Shown here in pieces: positions 1 to 10,730 of a stretch of 64,000 nucleotides of DNA (the stretch's first letter is position 1; each line of letters opens with the position of its first letter). Source of the DNA: Eulemur rufifrons. Lineage: Eukaryota; Chordata; Mammalia; Primates; Lemuridae. Under the pieces are notes generated by a model. That model was not told the DNA's origin, ran no database searches, and saw nothing but the letters and a program-made list of their open reading frames with translations. Where the stretch lies: positions 46,334,001 through 46,398,000 of the forward strand of contig NC_091010.1 in NCBI RefSeq assembly GCF_041146395.1. The letters run 5' to 3'. The position numbers and the translations under genes are program-made.

Positions 1-466
1 GTCTCTTCCATAGGATTTTCTTTGTGATAACCATGAGATTTACATAAAATATCTTATAACAGTCTGCTTTAAGCTGATAATTTAACTTCAATCATAGATT
101 AATACAAAACCTGTACACTGTTACTTCTCCTTCATATTTTATGTTAATGATATCACAATTTACATCTTTTTATCTTGTGTATCCACTAACATATTTTTAT
201 ATTTATAGTTATTTTTCATATTTTTCTTTTAATTCTTATGCTAGAATTAAAAGTGACTTACCCACCACTGTTATAGTATTACATTGTTCTATATCTGTCT
301 ACATTTTTACCTTTACCAGTTAGTTTTATGCTTTCGTATGCTTTTGTACTACTGTTTAACATCCGTTTATTTTAACCTAAAGAACACACTTCAACATGTC
401 TTTTAAGGAAGGTCTGGTGGTAATGAACTCTCTATATTTGTTTACCTGGGAAAGTATTTACCTCCC

Positions 467-1215
467 TCATTTTTGAAGGACAATTTTTCCAGGTATAATA
501 TACTTGGTTGGCCACTTTTTTTCTTCCAGCACTTTGGATATATCATCCCATGCCCTTCTGGCCCAAAGGGTTTCTGCTGAGAAATACACTGCCAGTGTTG
601 TGAGGGCTGCCTTGTAAGTGAAAAGCAATTTTTCTCCTAGAGCTCTCAAAATGTTGTCTTTGTCTTTGACTTTCAACAATTTGACTAAATTGTGTCTTGG
701 TGTGGATTTCTTTGGGTTCATTTTATTTGAGGTCTGTTGGGCCTCCTGCATCTGGATTTCCATTTCTTCATCAGATTTGGGAAATATTCAGCCATTATTT
801 CTTTGAATAAGCTTTCTTCTCCCTTCTCTCTCTCATCTCCTTATGGGACACACCAATAATGTTTATTTTGGTCTGCTTCATAATGCCCTGTAAGTCTCTT
901 ATGCTTTCTTCACTCTTTTTCATTCATTTTTTTGTTCCTCTGACTGAGTAATTTCTAATGATCTGTCTTTGAGTTTACTGATCCTTTCTTCTGCTTGACC
1001 TAGTCTGTTGTTCAACCTCCTCCAGTGAATTTTCAGTTCAGTTATTGTGTTGTTCAGTTCCAAGATTTCTGTTTGGGATGTATGGCTGTGAGTGTGTGTA
1101 TACATATAAAACTTATCTTTGTTGAAATTTTTACTTTGTTCATGCATTGTTCTCCTGACCTCAATGACCATCTTTATGATGATTATTTTTATTTCTCTGT
1201 CAGGTAAATCATATA
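467..1215 (-). pseudogene. L1 ORF1 remnant (coiled coil plus RNA-binding region)
   Basis: ORF1 protein is the L1 RNA chaperone that packages the element's RNA. On the minus strand, 1222-920 encodes the N-terminal coiled coil, with the family phrase QTEILELNNTITELK followed by AEERISKLKDRSLE. 763-467 encodes the C-terminal RNA-binding part, with KVKDKDNILRALGEK and YFSAETLWARRAW. The two halves are in different frames and separated by stops, so the gene is broken. The order matches ORF1 of L1M elements. There is no sign of selection to keep it open. Confidence 0.82.
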
Positions 1216-2072
1216 CAGTCATCCCTCAGTATTCTTCAGAGGTTGATTGCAGGAACTTCCCATGGATATCAAAATCTGTGGCTGCTCAACTCCCTGATAT
1301 AATATGGTGTGTATTTGCATGTATTTTAAATCATCTCTAGATTACTTATAACACCTCTCATGTACTTTAAATCTGCAGACCCCAAGACCCAGGCTGTGGA
1401 CTGCTACTTGTCTGTGGCCTGTTAGGAACCAGGCCACACAGCAGGAGGTAAGTGGCGGATAAGCGGGCAAAGCTTCATCTGTATTTACAGCTGCTCCCCA
1501 TAGTTCACATCACTCTATAACCTCTGCCTTCTGTCAGATCAGTGGCAGCATTAGATTTTCATAGGAAAGGGAACCCCACTGTAAACTGTGCATGCGAGGG
1601 ATCTAGGTTGTGCTTTCCTTATGAGAATCTAATGCCTAATGATCTGAGATGGAGCTGAGGCAGTGATGTCAGCACTGGGGAGCAGCTGCAAATACAGATT
1701 ATCATTAGCAGAGAGGTTTGACTGCACAATAAATGTCATGCACTTGAATCATCCCAAAACCATCCCTCCCGACACAGTCCATGGAAAAATCGTCTTCCAT
1801 TAAACTGGTCCCTAGTGTCAAAAGATTGGGGACCACTGCTTTAAATAGCCTCTAGATTACTTATAACACCTAATACAATGTAAATGCTATGCTAAGAGTT
1901 GTTTTACTGTATTATTTAGGGAGCAATGACAAGGAAAAAAGTCTATACTTGTTCAGCAATTTTACAAATTATATCTGCACATGTTCAGATGTAGTTTTTA
2001 AAAAAAATACTTTCAATCTGTGGTTGGTTAAATCCATGGATGTGGAACTGACAGATACAGAGGGTCAATCAT
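1216..2072 (-). mobile_element. MER2 (Tigger-type non-autonomous DNA transposon), interrupted by MER1
   Basis: The sequence begins CAGTCATCCCTCAG and ends AGAGGGTCAATCA, degenerate MER2 terminal inverted repeats beside TA, the Tc1/mariner target. The interior matches MER2 in reverse, including TTTAAATCATCTCTAGATT and CCTAATACAATGTAAATG. About 466 bp of MER1 splits it, and a 22-bp internal segment is duplicated on both sides of the MER1. It carries no transposase and depended on Tigger enzymes. It sits inside the old L1, so it is younger than that element. Confidence 0.82.
1373..1838 (+). mobile_element. MER1 (hAT-Charlie non-autonomous transposon) nested in MER2
   Basis: The element contains the MER1 phrases GTGGCCTGTTAGGAACC, AGCTTCATCTGTATTTACAG and GTCTTCCATTAAACTGGTCC, and ends GGGGACCACTG. 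It is bounded by a perfect 8-bp direct repeat, CTTTAAAT, at 1365-1372 and 1839-1846. Eight bp is the hAT target-site duplication length. It has no coding capacity. Its position shows it inserted after MER2. Confidence 0.85.
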
Positions 2073-2642
2073 ATCTCTATTTCCTTAAGATCAGTTTCAG
2101 GAGATTGGTTTTTTTCCTTTGTTTGGGACATATATCCTTGTTTCTTTATTTTTCTTGATTCTTTGTGCTGGCATCTGTGCATCAGAGAAAACAGTTACCT
2201 TTCCCAGACTGGCCTCATAAAGGAGAAGGCACTCACCAATCAGCCTGGCCAAAGATTCTGGGGACCATTCAAACCTTTGCACTAGTCCAATTTGCTTTGC
2301 TCTTAGCTGCCCTCGGGCATCAAGAATATGATAAGATCACTCAGCAGTCTAAGACAAGTGAGACTCTTAGACAGCCAGTCTCTTAGACAGCCTCTGGAAA
2401 AGTTGGATCATTGGATGCTCTATCCAATTCTGTCCCTCCCCAAGGAAAATCTGGGATCTGAGTGGTTTGTTTTGTTTTGTTTTTGAACGGGGGAGTTCAT
2501 CCATTTTCTCTGGGCTGAGTTGGGTAAAGTGGCTATGGTGGCTGCTAGTTCACACTGTAGTCTTTTTTGCACTGGCTCCCAGGCAGCAACAGTGTACTGG
2601 TCCCATTTGTGCTCCAAAATAGGCATGAAAGAAACCATTCCT

Positions 2643-2925
2643 GGCCAGGTACAGTGGCTCATGCCTATAATCCCAGCATTCTGGAAGGCTAAGGTGGGAG
2701 GATCACTTGAGGCTAGGAGTTCAAAATCAGTCTGAGCATAGCAAGATTCTGTCTCTATAAAAAACAGAAAAACTTAGCTTGGCATAGTGGCACACACCTG
2801 TAATCCAAACTACTTGGGAGGCTAAGGCAGGAGGATCAACTGAGCCCATGAGTTGGAGGTTGCAGTGAGCTTTAATGATACCACTGCACTGTACCCTGGG
2901 CAATAGAGCAAGATCCTGTTAAGAA
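2643..2925 (+). mobile_element. Alu (old, J-like dimer)
   Basis: Full dimer from GGCCAGGTACAGTGGCTCATG through the A-rich middle to the right monomer ending near GAGCAAGATCCTG. It is flanked by near-identical direct repeats, GAAACCATTCCT at 2631-2642 and GAATCATTCCT at 3086-3096. The second repeat lies beyond the purine-rich tract, so the tract is the grown tail of this Alu. It interrupts one of the L1 5' UTR monomers. Confidence 0.9.
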
Positions 2926-3085
2926 AAAGAAGAGAGGAGAGGGAAGAGAGGGAAGAGGAGAAAAAAAAAGGAAGGAAGGAAGGATGGAAGGACAGACGGA
3001 AGGAAGAAAGAGAGAGACAGGGAAGGAAGGAATGGTGGGAGGGAGGGAGGAAGGAAGAAATGGTGGGAGGGAGGGAGGGAGGAAG
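2926..3085. repeat. GA-rich simple repeat, mainly (GGAA)n and (GGGA)n
   Basis: About 160 bp of almost pure purine on the plus strand, moving from AGAGGAG units to AAGG and GGGA units. It lies between the Alu body and that Alu's downstream target-site repeat, so it derives from the Alu poly(A) tail. Tandem GGAA is also a potential ETS-factor platform. Confidence 0.9.
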
Positions 3086-3850
3086 GAATCATTCCTTTGG
3101 GTAGCCCCCAGAGAAACTAGAACATTAGATGTGTAATCCAACTCTTTCCTTCCTCAGGGAGAAAGTGGGAGCTGGGGTATTTTCTGTTGAACCAGGGTAA
3201 GAGACTATGGCAACTGCCTGCCCAAACCACCATCTCTATTTTCACTGGCCCCCAAGTGGCCAGTGTATGCCAGGTTCCATTAGTGCTGTGAGACAGGAAA
3301 GACAAGCTTGTCTTTTGGACAGGCCCCAGATAAGCTGGGGTATTGGACACTTGGTCCTACTCTTCCCTCCCCAAAGAAAAGCAGGGATATGGGTTTTTCA
3401 CCCATTCACTGTGTGCTGAGCCAGGGGGAGTGGCTATAGTAACATCCAGCCTAAACTACCATCTCTGATCTCACTGGACCCAAGGCTGCTAGAGTATGCC
3501 ACGCCCTGTTAGCATCCCATGACAGACAAGACAGAAGTCAGTCCTTTGTGCAGCCCTAGAAAAGGTGGGGCAAGTACAACTCTTTCCCTTCCCAGGGAGA
3601 AGCTGAGGTTTGGGAGGTTCCCTTCCAACTGTATGGTGCTGTGCCAGGATAGGGATTATGGTGAGAAGGTGTCTTGAATTTCCACACCTGTTTAAATGTG
3701 GCTGGTTTCACACTCATCTGGGGCATAGGAACCTCTCAACTAGTTTCTGGATGTCTTACAAAAGGAATTTGTCCATATTTTGTTGTTGAATTGTGTGTTT
3801 GAGGGAGAAAGGAGAGTCCAGAGTTTCCTATCCTTCATCTTTGCTCAGTA

Positions 3851-4935
3851 ATTTCTTATTTTAGAAAGATTTTGTTTGGGTTTTAAGTTGTTAGCCTAAT
3901 ATTTTCTTGTAGGACATCACTTTAATGTACCTAGTTTGAAATATCTTAGCAAAAAAAAAAACAAAGAATACCAACATAAAATGGTTTTGTTGCTTCTTAA
4001 CTAGCTAATAAACAATATAACCAAGCCTATGGCATGTGGGAAAAAATGGCTTTAAGGATAAATACCAACGCATATTGCTTTCTTCAAGTCATAGGTCTTT
4101 TCGTGGTAAGGGCATCTTTGGCACTTATACTGGAAGGCTTGGAACTTTCTAGTCGTAGGTATGTGAGAAAATATATTTAGAGTTCATCACATTGTTTTAC
4201 TTGGCATTACCCTGACACTGCTCAATCATTTTGTAAATCTGAGTGATGCCAAGTCTACATGTTTCTGGTTTAGTTCCACTTAGCAAATCAAAGCACTGTG
4301 TTACAAGTGCCATTTGAGATTTAAGGCAACACTCAAGTGGGATCCTTTTAAATAAGGAGAGTCAGAAACCATCATTCAAGTAAGTGGCAGATGGGTTAAA
4401 GATGCTTTATACAAACCAGCTCTTGCCAAATGCATTCTCTTAGCATATACAAATGAGGGTTTTTTTTTTCACATTTATAGGCCAAAATTCCTCTTATAGC
4501 CACATCTTGGTTCAGTTTATTTGGAATAACTTTCTATCTATTATATAATGCTGATCGCAGGCTATTTGAAGCCATGTTGCTTAAATTCTAGAAGACTCAA
4601 GAAGTGTAGTAGGGCTGGTAGAGAAGTGAAAAGCACAGACCATGAGACCAGGGTTAGTAGAAGTGCTTATGTTCAAAGGCAAACAGATGAAAAATAATCA
4701 GAAAGAAATGGAAATGTATATAATCTCAGATCTCTCTTGAAATGGAGGTGGGGCTAGGACATGTGGTAGTTGAAGATAACCTAGATGTCTGAAGTTTTAA
4801 AACACTGCCATAAATTCACACAGCTAAATGAGGTGGGGTATGTGCTAATCCCACTCTTTCTCTCTTCCCCTCTTAGTCTCTCACCTGCTTTCACATTTCT
4901 CTCTAATTCTCTAAATATTTTCTCCTATTCAACAA
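3851..4935. other. No gene recognised
   Basis: AT-rich sequence with no long ORF and no repeat family that I can name. It may include decayed old repeats. Short A and T tracts lie near 3950 and 4460. Confidence 0.5.
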
Positions 4936-5155
4936 TGAGACATGCTTGAAGTTCGGATTTGGGGTTGGGGGGGCAAGGGCAATATACGTAACCTAAACTT
5001 TTGTATCTGCATAATATGCTGAAATTTAAATAAATAAAAACCAATGAGAAAAAGTATGGTGCAATGAAAGAAGGAGAAGGAGGAGGGAGAGGGGGAAGGA
5101 AGAGAAGAAGGAACTAGATGGGAAGAGATGGGAACTGAGTGAAGAGAAAAGAAGA
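4936..5155 (+). mobile_element. 5'-truncated L1 3' end with A-rich and GA-rich tail
   Basis: About 90 bp of the lineage-specific L1 3' UTR (GACATGCTTGAAGTTCGG ... ACCTAAACTTTTGTATC ... ATAATATGCTGAAA), then an A-rich tail and a purine-rich stretch at 5066-5155. The same 3' UTR occurs at 14330, 19550, 45630 and 47800 and, reversed, at 53800. No coding sequence survives. Confidence 0.82.
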
Positions 5156-5189
5156 ATATAACAATACCTGACCACCTGATAAGTTTAAG

Positions 5190-5565
5190 AACTGAAGCAG
5201 TTTTCAAACATGGTCCCAAATTCTTTGGCACTCTTCCCATCAAGAATTGAGCTCTGTGTTCCTTCCCCTTGAATCTGAATAGGCTTTTGACCACTTTTAC
5301 TAGTAGAATATGTCAAAAGTGATGTTATGCAATATCCAGGATTAGGTCATTAAAGGCCAAAAATCTTCCATCGGGTTCTTTTGGAGTATTTAGTCTCTGA
5401 AAGGTCCATCTAAGGGTTCTACCACTTGGAGCCCAGCCACCACATTGAGAGAAGCCCAAGCCACATTGAGAGGCTACCTGTAGGTGCTCCAGTCAACAGG
5501 CCCAGCTGAGTTCAAACTCATTCCATCCCAGGCACTAGAAATATGAGTACAGAAGCTAGGACAAT
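5190..5565 (+). mobile_element. MLT1-like LTR (ERVL-MaLR)
   Basis: The order of motifs fits MLT1: TGGTCCCAAATTCTTTGGC, CCTTGAATCTGAATAGGC, GGTCATTAAAGGCC, then a block around GAGAAGCCCAAGCCACATTG. No internal retroviral sequence is attached, so it is probably a solo LTR. The ends are too diverged to place exactly and the subfamily is not assigned. Confidence 0.6.
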
Positions 5566-5603
5566 CTTTATAAATATGCAACCTGTGCAATCACACAGAG
5601 GCC

Positions 5604-6045
5604 CACACTCAGGAACGCCTCATGCTTGGTTTATTGTTCTATCATTGCCACATGAAAATTCTTAATACTTTTACCTTGTAACTTGTGTTTTGTAAGTGAA
5701 ATCCAATGGGACATGGAACATGCACGTAAGCAGAGACACCCAATATGTGTGTCTGCCTCAGTTTCTTGCTATCCCATTAGTATATAGCATTCATGATGCC
5801 CACAGTAATTTCTATAATATTCTTACCTTATACTCAAGGCTCTGTGCTCAAAAGGACTTCATGCTTGGTTTAACGCTCTGCTGTTGCTGTCTTGAAATTT
5901 TCAATAACTGTATCTTTGAACTTGTGTTTTGTAAGTGTGGTCCAATGAGACAATGGAGCATGACTAAAGCAGAGATGTGCAACATGCATATCCTCTGCCA
6001 TTTCCTTGCTACCCTTTTCACATGCAGCCTTCATGAGGCTCTGTG
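5604..6045 (+). repeat. Two diverged direct repeats, about 239 bp apart
   Basis: The shared words CATGCTTGGTTTA, TTGTGTTTTGTAAGTG and CCAATG recur in order. CATGCTTGGT lies at 5621 and 5860, giving a period of 239 bp. Both copies continue through matching segments (TTTCTTGCTATCCC and TTTCCTTGCTACCC). It is an old tandem duplication, probably of or within an ancient transposon; I could not name the family. Confidence 0.7.
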
Positions 6046-6669
6046 AGCACAGAATTCTAATGAATCTATGATATGAGAAAGTTCAGCAAGACTCAAAATG
6101 AGCCCAGGGTAAGCAAGTTACATCTACAGGGAGGTACCAGAGGCACTATTAGCCCTGAGAGGTCACTTTCCATTCAAATCTGAACTTGCTTCCAACATCA
6201 GAAGAAGGCAATGGCATTCTAAGAAACCTGTCATATCCTTTCATATTCATGTTCCTTTCCTGTATTAGCCAACAACTTACAATGAAAATGATGACATGAA
6301 AAGAAAGGGAAAGACAGAACAACTCACAGTTCCTTTTCCTTTCAGGCCTTCCTTATTTATCAGAAAGCCAAAAGTAGAGAATGTTCGAAAAATGTGCATA
6401 TATCAAAAGGTGAAGTAAAATACTGTTCAGCTCAACTTGTGCAGCATTTCCACTGTTCTGGTAAGAACAAAATGCAAGCATGTACAAGCTATAAAATACA
6501 AATCATGTAATTCCTGTGCTTCTGCATACATGTAAATGCTCTTATATTTGTATTTAAAATTCACATTGTAAAATATAAAGATAGATAGTGATCCATCTTC
6601 TCCCATGTAATGTTTCAATCTTATGTGCAACATTGCTATCTATCATTTAGCCTAGATGCTGAATTGGGA

Positions 6670-6775
6670 ACTCAAACTCTCTTAAGTCTCAGGTTTCTCA
6701 TCTGCAAAATAGGGATAACAATACTTCACAGGATGGTGCTAAAGATTAAAAATAATGTCTTTAAAAACTGGACCT
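6670..6775 (+). mobile_element. MIR fragment
   Basis: Core MIR wording: CTCAGGTTTCTCATCTGCAA, AATAGGGATAACAATAC, then CAGGATGGTGCTAAAGATTA. MIRs are ancient tRNA-derived SINEs shared by mammals. Confidence 0.7.
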
Positions 6776-7204
6776 ATTAAGAAATCAACAATCAGCTACC
6801 AGAATACTATTCTACTACTAAAGGTGATGATGATGATGATACAATTTCCTGAAGGTATCAATTCATTTTTAGACAACTCTATTGCAAAGCCCTCCACACA
6901 GTGAACTAAAATGTGTTTCCTTTTCAATTGTGCCATGGTTAATTCTTCATCCATAGCTCTCTAGATGACTAGAGGTAATGACAGAGTCTGTTATTTGCAG
7001 TCTATACAAATTGTTGTACACAGACTTTTTTAAAAAGGTCAGAGGTAGTAAAAGAAAGAATAGGGGCCTGCTACATGTGATCACCATATCAGTGAGAAGG
7101 GAAGTTCATCCTAACCCTAAAACTAACCCTAAATGGCATGGAAAACCTGGAAAATTCTAATATACACCCACATCAGTAAAAGTTGGGGAAGATAAATTCT
7201 TGAA

Positions 7205-7305
7205 TAGAATGTTGACCCTAGGAGAACAGATATTTTACCCTCTTTGTTAATTGCTAAATTTCTAGTGCCCGGCACATACTAGATACACATTATTTGTTGA
7301 ATGAA
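7205..7305 (+). mobile_element. L2 3' end fragment
   Basis: AGTGCCCGGCACATACTAG followed by TTATTTGTTGAATGAA is the typical L2 3' terminus. Confidence 0.65.
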
Positions 7306-8109
7306 GGAAAAAATTAATTCATAGGGAGTGCAAACAGTATTAGCTGTGCTATTATTTCCAACCTATTTTCTAGGAACCTTGAAATTCATATTTACCTAGA
7401 TCCTAAATTAAGACCTAAAGCCTTAACATGTAAAATATAAAAGTATCTGAATGTCAAAAACTAAATTATATAATTTAGTATCAAAATAAAAAATAGTCAT
7501 GTGATTTTTATATGTAGAAACACATAAAAGAATAGCAAAGAGATACAAATTCAGCTTACAGTACTGAGTAAGCCTTTATTTAGAGATATCTATTAATACT
7601 TCAGGGTTCTACAACTAAAACAAGATTTGGGGAATTGAGAAGCTGTTCACAGGAATAAAGTTTCAGGAAATAGACACCACATAGAAAATCTAAAGAAACC
7701 AGACAGATTTCCATGAGAAAAGGTGAGCCTTCAAGAATATAAAGAAATATTATTAGTGGTTAATAGCTGTCCTGTTTCCACTGAGAATGGGACACAAGGA
7801 ACAGCCTTCATTTATAGCAGGAAGTCCTTAGATCAAAAATCAGAATTCACATCTCAAGGGATATGAAACACCAGCATGGTTGTCAAAAGATATATAGATT
7901 CTCCTGCTCTATAACTTTCATGAAAAGAGTATCCATTTTTCTAAAATGATTTAAGCGGATTTCTGCCCAAAGGAAAGGGTTAACTAGATAACCTCAAGGT
8001 CACTGTCTACAACTTTTTTAATCAAAAGTGTCTGTGAAAAATAGGGCATTTCCAAGTACCTAAAGTAAATCACATAATAGGTCTAGGAGATACTTTTTAA
8101 ATCCCCCTT

Positions 8110-8235
8110 TCATTTTTTATAAGATCTTACATTCAGATAGCATTTCACAATTTACAGTGCATTTTCATGTACTTAACCTCTTTAATTTATTTTTATATGA
8201 CATGGTACCCAGATTTACTACCTATGCCTCAAAGA
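8110..8235 (-). repeat. Probable MIR-like fragment
   Basis: GCATTTCACAATTTACAGTG and the following ACTTAACCTCTTTAATTT fit a decayed antisense MIR/L2-type repeat. Weak match. Confidence 0.35.
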
Positions 8236-9765
8236 TAAAAATAGAGAGGGGGGAGCAGATCAGAAGTCTTTGTTTTAAATAAAACAAGTTCTCTATCCCT
8301 TCTCAGTGATCTTTTCATTTTTGTTGGGAAGAGATTTTTGTTGAGAGGGACTCTGAGTTTCTTTTCCTCCAACAAATATGTTTTTGGAGCCAATAATGGG
8401 GAAAAAATGTCTTCAAGGAAAAAGAGCAAAAGTCAAAGAAGACAATGTGAATTTTTCAAAAGGTTGAAAATACCTATGAGCCAGAAGAAGGCATTGTTCA
8501 TCTGCAAGCCATAATGGGATGTGTGAAAGTCTTTTTTTTTTTTTTTTTTTTAAGGTTTTCTCCCAAGAGTCATTTCAGGCCCAGTTACCCCATTTTCAAT
8601 CTGAAATAGAAGACACAGCTATTGGAAAAAGGCTGCATTCACAGCCAGATCAGAAGTCCAAGATTTGTTTGGCTTGTGCCCTTTGCAACAAGGACCATAA
8701 ACCTCAATTCCTTCCCATCCTGAAATAAATGCTAGGCGGAGTAATGTTTCAGAATGTCAACAGAATGCCACAGAGAAGCATTTGCTTTTCTTGGTAACCA
8801 GTGCATTTCAGAGCACTACAGTCCATACTTTCAATTCCAGAGAACTAGGGATAAAACAATGATTTCAGGCTCTTATTTTTTCCCCCTAAGAAAAGTGCTG
8901 GTGAGAAATTAAGATATAAAGTAGCCTTTTTTTTCTATGCAAATATGTATTGGTCCCTTTCACTAACAACTACACAGTGTACATTAGTTCCTAGGTAGGC
9001 CAAAAATCCTCACAGAGAAAGGATTCAACTGTTCTCAGGGTATGGGTTTTCCCTTATACTGAGAGGGTTATTTTTAAAGTTAGATACTTCTGCAAACAAA
9101 GCCAGTGGTGAGCTTCCCTGGGGAACCACTTTTGCTGGGCAAGTTGGCTCCACTGGTTAGAAATTGATTTGCATGAGGCCAACAGTTTGAACTTTATCTC
9201 TTCAAAGAATAAGATTCTAAAAAGCAGAAACAAAAAAGAAAACACTTCACAAAAACAAACAAACAAAATCCTAGTAAGACCAAAGATAGCACCTCTTATA
9301 AATGCATGCCTTTGATTGCCAGCAAACAGAGTAATTGTATCTAAAGAAGTTAAAACCAACCCGCTCCAGTTAACCCTACTTGACACACAGAAAGTACATT
9401 AAAAAGTAACAAACTCAGCAGTGAGAAAGATCAGCTTTGCCTATTTTGTAATTCTCCATCTCCTGACTTACATACTTTACAGCTCCAGCTTAAAGTACAT
9501 CTTTGCTACCAACTCTCCCCTACCTCTAGCATTTCTTATTCCCCTCACTTCTACCACCTTTCTCTTCCATTCTTCTCACTTGGCCTGTAGGTGTGAGGCA
9601 AGGGGAGGGAGGAGGGCAAGCCAGGTGCAGGAATTTGTGAGTGCAGCCAGAGAGGTTAGTATGCTTTAGTATTGCCTGGTAACAGCAAAGAAAAATCCAA
9701 GAAGGGGCTCTCTTATTAGGTGCAGGCATGACTGCTCAATATTGAATCATAAAAGAGGAAGGGAA
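8236..9765. other. No gene recognised
   Basis: Contains a T tract at 8530-8551. The open frames here, for example 8519-8728 and 9054-9386, lack splice sites or family similarity that I can recognise. Confidence 0.5.
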
Positions 9766-9769
9766 CATG

Positions 9770-9885
9770 GAACTTATTTAGACCAACCTCATTTTCAAAA
9801 TAAAGAAAATGAGGTCCAGAAAAGTCTAGTCATTTTTCCAAGCCTGTGTATTTGGGGCTAACACCAAGGCCCACGCTTATTTCCC
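9770..9885 (-). mobile_element. MIR fragment (antisense)
   Basis: CCTCATTTTCAAAATAAAG then AAAATGAGGTCCAGAAAAG follows the antisense MIR order (CATTTTACAGATGAGGAAA ... GGTCACACAG). Confidence 0.55.
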
Positions 9886-10284
9886 AGCACCACCGTTTGC
9901 CAGGCTGAGGCTAGCTGCATGCCTATGCTATAAACCTACATCATCTCAAAGCAAGAGAAAACTCCAATGAGATGATATGAGCTTAAAGCTGTTTCTGCTT
10001 CATGTGTCTCTTTTTCTCACCCAAAGATTTTCATAATACTCCTTTTCACCTTGAAGCCACTTTATGATATCCATCACACTGATCCATAAACCTGTTTACT
10101 CAACATTAAAACCTTTCTGAAGAGGTAAGGAATCATATTTATCAAAAATATTGAGAGAAAGTGAAAAAATAAAAACTAAGTGTGCATATGAGACACTCAC
10201 AGATAATATCTATGAAACTATTTTTAAGAGAATTGACTGGAATTTTATCCTGATATGGACTGAAATTAGACAAAAACAGTAAGA

Positions 10285-10730
10285 AATGTGAAGTGCTTTT
10301 AGAGCAAAACCCAAATTCCTCAGCTTAGCATTTAAAGGCCAAAGGCTGGTCCCAATTATTTTATCTCAACAATTACTACCCAATGTACCCTATATTCTAA
10401 CCATATCAGATGCCTCATTGCTCCCTAATACACATATCAAGCACTCACTTAATTCTTTGTTCAGGGGTATCACTCCACCTAGAATACTATTCTTATTATC
10501 CTGCCCACACTTCTGCCACCAGTCAAAACCACACTCATTTCCAAAGTGCACCACAGATGATCAGGGCCATTTAAGGTCTTTCCAAAACAGCAGGCAAATT
10601 TGAGTTCTTTCTCCCCCACTTCATCCTCTCCCAGAATTTTGTTTTGTTTCAGAGAACTTACCACACTCTGTTTTCTGTGTATACTGTAGTATGTCTGGCC
10701 CCTCAACAGATGCTGAGTATTTGGATAGCT
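10285..10730 (+). mobile_element. L2 fragment
   Basis: AACCCAAATTCCTCAGCTTAG, AAGGCCAAAGGCTGGTCCC and CACTCCACCTAGAATACTA occur in the order of the L2 3' region. Frames are broken. Confidence 0.65.

Larger units (their letters stand above)
2400..3720 (-). repeat. L1 5' UTR monomers, period 228-229 bp
   Basis: The marker CACTGG with the same flanks recurs at 2570, 3243 and 3472. The last two are 229 bp apart. Subtracting the 445-bp Alu plus tail leaves 228 bp between the first two. Each unit has a head resembling CCAGATAAGCTGGGGTATTGG and a block resembling GGGAGTGGCTATAGTAAC. A fourth, more diverged unit seems to run past 3580. Tandem 5' monomers act as promoters in some L1 lineages such as mouse; that role here is inferred from position only. 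Confidence 0.75.
1..3850 (-). mobile_element. Old L1 (L1M-type), reversed, 5' UTR to inter-ORF region
   Basis: Read on the minus strand, this is one ancient LINE-1. A 5' UTR of repeated monomers lies at about 2080-3850, ORF1 at about 467-1215, and the spacer towards ORF2 at 1-400. The order is what an intact L1 would show, so it is one insertion cut off by the window edge. It is interrupted by MER2 (1216-2072) and by an Alu with its GA-rich tail (2643-3085). Removing these restores colinearity. The reading frames carry many stops, so it is dead. HAL1, a relative encoding only ORF1, is an alternative label because ORF2 is not visible here. Confidence 0.8.
6060..8100. other. No gene recognised; MIR and L2 scraps
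   Basis: Apart from the MIR at 6670 and the L2 end at 7205 (listed separately), there is no coding sequence. A short GATGAT run lies near 6824, and two CTAACCCTAA-type telomere-like units near 7111-7133. Confidence 0.5.

Noticed and set aside
2400..3720. CRISPR-like or satellite array
   Set aside because: Units are 228-229 bp, diverged, and explained as L1 5' UTR monomers in a vertebrate genome.
7111..7133. Telomere-like CTAACCCTAA units
   Set aside because: Only two imperfect units with a spacer; too few to call an interstitial telomere.
8519..8728. Open frame after a T tract resembling an acceptor
   Set aside because: No donor with suitable phase and no recognisable protein features.
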